From contig JAEZSP010000007.1 in NCBI GenBank assembly GCA_023421735.1, positions 1 to 64,000 of the forward strand: a DNA stretch of 64,000 bases, read 5' to 3'. The stretch is from Bacillota bacterium. Its GTDB lineage: Bacteria; Bacillota_A; Clostridia; Christensenellales; Aristaeellaceae. Positions 60,155-64,000 of this stretch are shown piece by piece (positions within the stretch are counted from its first letter, which is position 1; the number at the start of each line of letters is the position of its first letter). A program made the translations under genes and the position numbers. The notes under the pieces are model-generated. The model worked only from the letters and a program-made list of their open reading frames with translations. It ran no database searches and was not told where the DNA came from.

Positions 60155-60796
60155 TTAAAACGCGTTGATGGGCGACGACGCACACGCATCTAGGAATATG
60201 CTTGGAGCGCTTTCAAAGCGTAGATTCTCATACGCCTTCGCAGGCATACGTATCTTGAGCGCCATCAGGCTTTGCTTTAGGTCGTTATCCCGTAATCCGA
60301 CAATGGGATCGGTAAGAAGACTAAAGCCGAAGTCGGTGTATAGCTTGATCGCACGATCGCTCGTGGGCTGAGTATGCAGGTAGACAGGATACTCCTCTGG
60401 AGTAAGATCGCGCATCACATAAGACAGAAGCGCTCTGCCGACACCCTTGCCCTCATGAGGCTTAATCACCTTGAACCAGTGAACGGCGTTGAATCTATCG
60501 TATGATTTCCAGACAAAACAAGTACCGATGGGACGATCGGCCTCATCACAGACCACCTTGCAACGATCAAAAAACAGCGTTTCATTATGCGCATAGACAT
60601 TCTGGAAGTACTGATCCATGAAGCCGCGATACCGAACAACTGTATCCGGATCATCGAAGTGAATCGCCTTCCAAAGGTTCAGCTCTTCACACCGTAAACT
60701 CCGAATGCAGTACCCAGCCGGTAGTTCGGAGAGCGCACCTCGTTCAAGCGATTTACACATCATGAATAGATTCATATTCCCGATATCTTTATTCAT
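60155..60796 (-). CDS. GNAT-family N-acetyltransferase
   Basis: ATG at 60796 follows AGGAGATCGC. The 213-residue protein has the GNAT core: a first half with the ELPAGYCIRSLRCEELNLW strand, acetyl-CoA loop KPHEGKGVGRALLSYVM near 135-150, and YPVYLHTQPTSDRAIKLYTD followed by FGFSLL. The acceptor is unknown. It is flanked by recombinase remnants on one side and an intact recombinase on the other. Confidence 0.88.
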   Translation of the reverse strand: MNKDIGNMNLFMMCKSLERGALSELPAGYCIRSLRCEELNLWKAIHFDDPDTVVRYRGFMDQYFQNVYAHNETLFFDRCKVVCDEADRPIGTCFVWKSYDRFNAVHWFKVIKPHEGKGVGRALLSYVMRDLTPEEYPVYLHTQPTSDRAIKLYTDFGFSLLTDPIVGLRDNDLKQSLMALKIRMPAKAYENLRFESAPSIFLDACASSPINAF

Positions 60797-60940
60797 GCGA
60801 TCTCCTGTTCTCGACACACGCCAAGTCTTGACATTATGATGCTCTTTTATATCACAGTCTGCAGTATAGCAAACGCTTGGCTAGAATGCAATAGCCGATG
60901 AGCACCTTTGTTTATTTTGTAGCAATCGAAGGAAGAGCCT

Positions 60941-62536
60941 CTATACAACAATCTCCGCTCCATTCTTAAACCTGTACGTCATACCCCCACCCACCGTAAC
61001 CGTGACGCAAACGACAACCGCCAACCACAGCTTCTCGTCAAACTCCGTGATGGCAAGCTCGCGGCTCTGGATATCGCGGATGAAGCCTTCGAGGATTTTG
61101 TCTTTTCCGAGGCGCTCGCGCTTTTGGGCTTCCAACTCCTCTAGCCGTTGTGATGCTTGCCTGTGGCGCTCCAGGTAGCTGTTGTTACGCTCGCTCCACT
61201 CGTTCTGGCTCATGGCGGTTCGGGCGTTCTCGTAGATCGCCTTTCGGGAAAGCTCTGAGACCACCTCAAGTTCGTTCCGAACCTCGGCGAGTTCGACGTC
61301 AATCTCCGAGGTATCGCAGAGGACTCTTTGCGCGAGGCGGCTGTCTTCAATCAGTCCATTGCGGTCGCCCATCAGGATGTTGAACGCCGCGAGGAACCGT
61401 GCCTTGATTACTTCCTCGGTAAAGTGCGGCGTTTGGCATCCATTGCCTGGAATGCCGCGTCGCTTGTACTTGTCGTTGCACTGCCAGATCTCGCGGCAGC
61501 GGGTCTTGTCTTCCTTGTAGCTGCCCCACACCTTCTTGCCAAACCACCCGCCACAGTCGGCACAGATCATTCTGGCCGCGAAAATGCTCGTGCAGCTCGT
61601 GGGCCTACCGAGGCCCCTGCGGCGCTCGATCTCCAGCTGTACTGCATCGAACTCGTCCGGTTCGATGATGGCTGGATGGCTATCCTCGACATAGAACTGC
61701 TGGACTCTGCCGTCGTTTTTTACCATCTTCTTCGTGAGAAAATCGGCGCAATAGGTCTTTTGCAGCAGTGCGTGGCCTTTGTATTTTTCGTTGGTCAGGA
61801 TAGATCGAACCACCGCCGGCTGCCAAGTCTTCTTGCCCGCCGGGGTTGGGATACCGTGGTCGCCGAGGTGCTTGGCGATAGCGGAGAAGGTCTTCCCCTC
61901 CATGAAAAGCTTGAACATGCACCGCACAATCTCCGCTTCGGCGGGGACGATCTTTGGCAAACCATCCTCGCCTTTCTCGTAGCCGAGAAACTGCTTGTAG
62001 GGCAACGTAAACTTGCCGTCCGCCATCTGCTTGCGCTTGCCCCAGGTGACGTTCTCCGAGATGGAACGGCTCTCCTCCTGCGCCAGCGATGACATGATGG
62101 TGATGAGCAACTCGCCCTTGCTGTCCAGGGTGAAGATGTTCTGTTCCTCGAACCAGACCTCGCAGCCGACTTCCTTCAGTTTGCGAACGGCGGTCAGGCT
62201 ATCCACGGTATTTCGCGCGAACCGACTGACGCTCTTTGTGATGATGAGGTCGAACTTGCCCGCCAAGCCGTCCTCGATCATTTTGTTGAACCCTTCGCGC
62301 CGCTTGGTATTGACCGCGGATATACCCTCGTCCGTATAGATGGTTTTGTACTCCCATTCGGGATGACTCTTGATCAGTTTTGTGTAGTAGTCTACCTGCG
62401 CGTCGTAGGAGGTCTTTTGCTCCTCGGAGTCGGTACTGACGCGGGCGTAGGCGGTAACGCGCCTTCTGACCGTTGAATTCCGCTCCTGCGCCGAGATGAT
62501 GGGCGCGAGGGCGGGGATAACCCGTACATTAGCCAT
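60941..62536 (-). CDS. Large serine recombinase
   Basis: A 531-residue protein. Ser34 lies in TAYARVSTDSEEQKTSY; IYTDEGISAVNTKRRE, KSVSRFARNTVDS and LAQEESRSISENVTWG follow in normal order. The zinc ribbon is complete (CADCGGWFG ... WQCNDKY) and a coiled-coil segment is present near 420-480. Its start lies inside the end of the next upstream recombinase gene (8-nt overlap), so the two are made together and may act as a heteromeric integrase. Confidence 0.93.
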   Translation of the reverse strand: MANVRVIPALAPIISAQERNSTVRRRVTAYARVSTDSEEQKTSYDAQVDYYTKLIKSHPEWEYKTIYTDEGISAVNTKRREGFNKMIEDGLAGKFDLIITKSVSRFARNTVDSLTAVRKLKEVGCEVWFEEQNIFTLDSKGELLITIMSSLAQEESRSISENVTWGKRKQMADGKFTLPYKQFLGYEKGEDGLPKIVPAEAEIVRCMFKLFMEGKTFSAIAKHLGDHGIPTPAGKKTWQPAVVRSILTNEKYKGHALLQKTYCADFLTKKMVKNDGRVQQFYVEDSHPAIIEPDEFDAVQLEIERRRGLGRPTSCTSIFAARMICADCGGWFGKKVWGSYKEDKTRCREIWQCNDKYKRRGIPGNGCQTPHFTEEVIKARFLAAFNILMGDRNGLIEDSRLAQRVLCDTSEIDVELAEVRNELEVVSELSRKAIYENARTAMSQNEWSERNNSYLERHRQASQRLEELEAQKRERLGKDKILEGFIRDIQSRELAITEFDEKLWLAVVVCVTVTVGGGMTYRFKNGAEIVV

Positions 62537-63842
62537 GGTACTCTCCCTTCATGAACTTCTCCCGCGCGGCGGACCTCATCTCAGCCGTCCAGCTTTCGCG
62601 GCGCGAGGGGTTCGCCCAAGCAAGCGTCTGCTCTGTACCGTCCCAAAACGCAAACACCAAAACACCGTCGTCGGGAACGATGATCTCCGCGACTCTCGCC
62701 TTGAACTTGGCAGGGTCGTGCTCGGCAAGCCCCAACGCCTCGGCGCACTTCGCCTTAAGGATGTCCTCGGGGATCCGCTTTGCCGGGCACTCATGCTTGC
62801 CACGGTTGGTATAGGTTGCGCAAGCCCACGTCGTCTTTGCGTACTTCGTGCCGGCGGCATTGACCTTCCTGTGAAAGTTCGCGCCGCACCGTCCGCAGCG
62901 GATGATGCCGGTGAACTCGCTGAAACCCTGTTTCTGCGAGGGTTTTGCCTTTGCCGCTCGTCGCGCAAGCTCGGCTTGAACCGCCTTGAAGGTTTCTGCG
63001 CTGACAATCGGCTCATGTGACGCCTCGACATAGTAGCGCGAAAGTTCGCCTTTATTGCGTTTTTGACGCTTAGTGAGGTGATTGTCCACGAAGCTCTTTT
63101 GGAGGCAAGTGTCGCCGATCATCTTCTCGTTCGTGAGGATTGAATGGATCGTGCTCTCCGACCAGCGCCCGCCATTCTTGGCGGGGATACCGAGCGTGGT
63201 CAGCTTCTTCATGATGGCGTTTCTACCCATGCCTGTCAGGTAGTCCGAGAAGATCATCCACACGACCTCGGCTTCCGCAGGGTTGACCGTCAGTTTGCCC
63301 GCTTTGCAGTCGTAACCGTAGACGCGTATATGCCCCGCGGCTTTCCCCTCCTTGAAATCCTTGCGAATGCGCCATTTGCAGTTTTCGCTGACCGAACGGC
63401 TCTCCTCCTGCGCGTATGCCGCGAGGATCGTAAGCATCAACTCTCCGTCGCCCGACAGCGAGTTGAGGTTCTGTTCCTCGAAGAACACGCCGACGCCCAG
63501 CGCCTTAAGCTCTCGGACGGTCTGCAACAGGTCGACAGTGTTGCGGGCGAAGCGCGAAATCGACTTTGTAAGAATGAAGTCGATTTTTCCCGCCCGGCAG
63601 TCGTCAAGCAGCCGCTGAAACTCCGGCCGGTTGTCCTTCGTGCCGGTCTCTGCCTGGTCCGCGTACACGCCGGCGTACTCCCACTCCGGCTTGTTTTGAA
63701 TCAGGTCGCTGTAGAAGCTGACCTGCGCGGCGAGCGAATGAAGCATTTCGTCCTTGCCGCAGGAAACGCGGGCGTAGGCGGCGGTGCGCCGGCGGGTCAG
63801 GGTTTGTGGCGCAAGGTCAAGTTTCGTAATTTTTCTGTACAT
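62529..63842 (-). CDS. Large serine recombinase, upstream partner
   Basis: A 437-residue protein with GGGAGGTTACC before ATG. Ser27 lies in TAAYARVSCGKDEMLHS; VYADQAETGTKDNRPE, KSISRFARNTVDL and YAQEESRSVSENCKWR are the standard motifs. The recombinase domain (about 175-290) and a Cys ribbon (CGRCGANFHRK, then CATYTNRGKHEC) are present. Tandem, overlapping serine recombinases are common in Clostridia integrative elements. Confidence 0.93.
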   Translation of the reverse strand: MYRKITKLDLAPQTLTRRRTAAYARVSCGKDEMLHSLAAQVSFYSDLIQNKPEWEYAGVYADQAETGTKDNRPEFQRLLDDCRAGKIDFILTKSISRFARNTVDLLQTVRELKALGVGVFFEEQNLNSLSGDGELMLTILAAYAQEESRSVSENCKWRIRKDFKEGKAAGHIRVYGYDCKAGKLTVNPAEAEVVWMIFSDYLTGMGRNAIMKKLTTLGIPAKNGGRWSESTIHSILTNEKMIGDTCLQKSFVDNHLTKRQKRNKGELSRYYVEASHEPIVSAETFKAVQAELARRAAKAKPSQKQGFSEFTGIIRCGRCGANFHRKVNAAGTKYAKTTWACATYTNRGKHECPAKRIPEDILKAKCAEALGLAEHDPAKFKARVAEIIVPDDGVLVFAFWDGTEQTLAWANPSRRESWTAEMRSAAREKFMKGEYHG

Positions 63843-64000
63843 GGTAACCTCCCTTCACGCTACCATATATCACTCTGTTTTCCCCACATAGCAAGTTATG
63901 TTCGAGGTATATACTCCGCGTGGATAACCCGTATTTTAGAGCAATATTTGTGCCTATCGTCAGCAAATCGGCGGGGGTTATGTAGCCATCGGCAAGCCAA
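63843..64000. other. Upstream region of the tandem recombinases
   Basis: Apart from the ribosome site of the recombinase gene, no gene or clear promoter is recognised. The stretch is richer in A+T than the recombinase genes. Confidence 0.5.

Overview
The window is dominated by an integrated tailed phage of a GC-rich member of the Bacillota, most likely a gut Clostridia species. The reasons are strong AGGAGG ribosome sites, Gram-positive phage families (DUF859, DUF2815, DUF2800, ArpU-like, DUF4417, phi13-type tail protein), a Gram-positive LexA box and several serine recombinases. Species cannot be named from the sequence.

Late region (1 to about 27.75 kb, minus strand; the late operon reads right to left from a tRNA-like gene at 27.7 kb). 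The order is ParB-methyltransferase, terminase small and large subunits, HNH nuclease, portal, ClpP-type protease, major capsid protein, head fiber, connector and adaptor proteins, tail tube, tail chaperones G/GT with a probable -1 frameshift, tape measure, Dit, tail-tip endopeptidase and a DUF859 protein cut by the window edge. Three things interrupt this standard order. A complete 2.68 kb group II intron sits inside the capsid gene, and removing it restores the reading frame exactly. A cassette of DUF4417 protein, ADP-ribosyltransferase and ADP-ribosylglycohydrolase lies between tail tube and chaperone genes, bracketed by hairpins. A cupin gene lies on the opposite strand with its own terminator.

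Amidoligase module (about 28.6-32.6 kb). Plus-strand genes for an amidoligase, a small protein and a class II glutamine amidotransferase converge on minus-strand genes for a zinc-ribbon protein and a 328-residue protein whose C-terminus matches that of the amidoligase. An asymmetric 11-base motif recurs at least ten times across this module, always in the same orientation and in coding and non-coding DNA alike.

Replication and control region (about 32.5-46.7 kb, minus strand). It holds an ArpU-like regulator, SNF2 helicase, VRR-NUC nuclease, VapE-type primase/helicase, two ParB-fold proteins, family A DNA polymerase, DUF2815 and DUF2800 proteins, a sigma-like regulator, twin operators and a large ImmA/IrrE-type metallopeptidase. 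The metallopeptidase promoter has a LexA box in its spacer.

Accessory region (about 46.7-57 kb, plus strand, visibly richer in A+T). It holds a broken SRAP gene, then a RecA-fold ATPase, a serine recombinase with an unusual C-terminal domain, three small genes encoding the same domain, an XRE regulator, a cytosine methyltransferase with a DUF4928 partner (a likely restriction-modification pair), and a second serine recombinase preceded by a 57-residue protein. The recombinase plus domain-paralog set is the best candidate for an undescribed system.

Right end (57-64 kb). This looks like host chromosome: mscL with a zinc-ribbon tail, a DUF1349 protein, a ferredoxin-type aldo/keto reductase and a GNAT acetyltransferase. 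A decayed recombinase 3' end lies among them. They are followed by two overlapping serine recombinase genes that probably belong to another mobile element.
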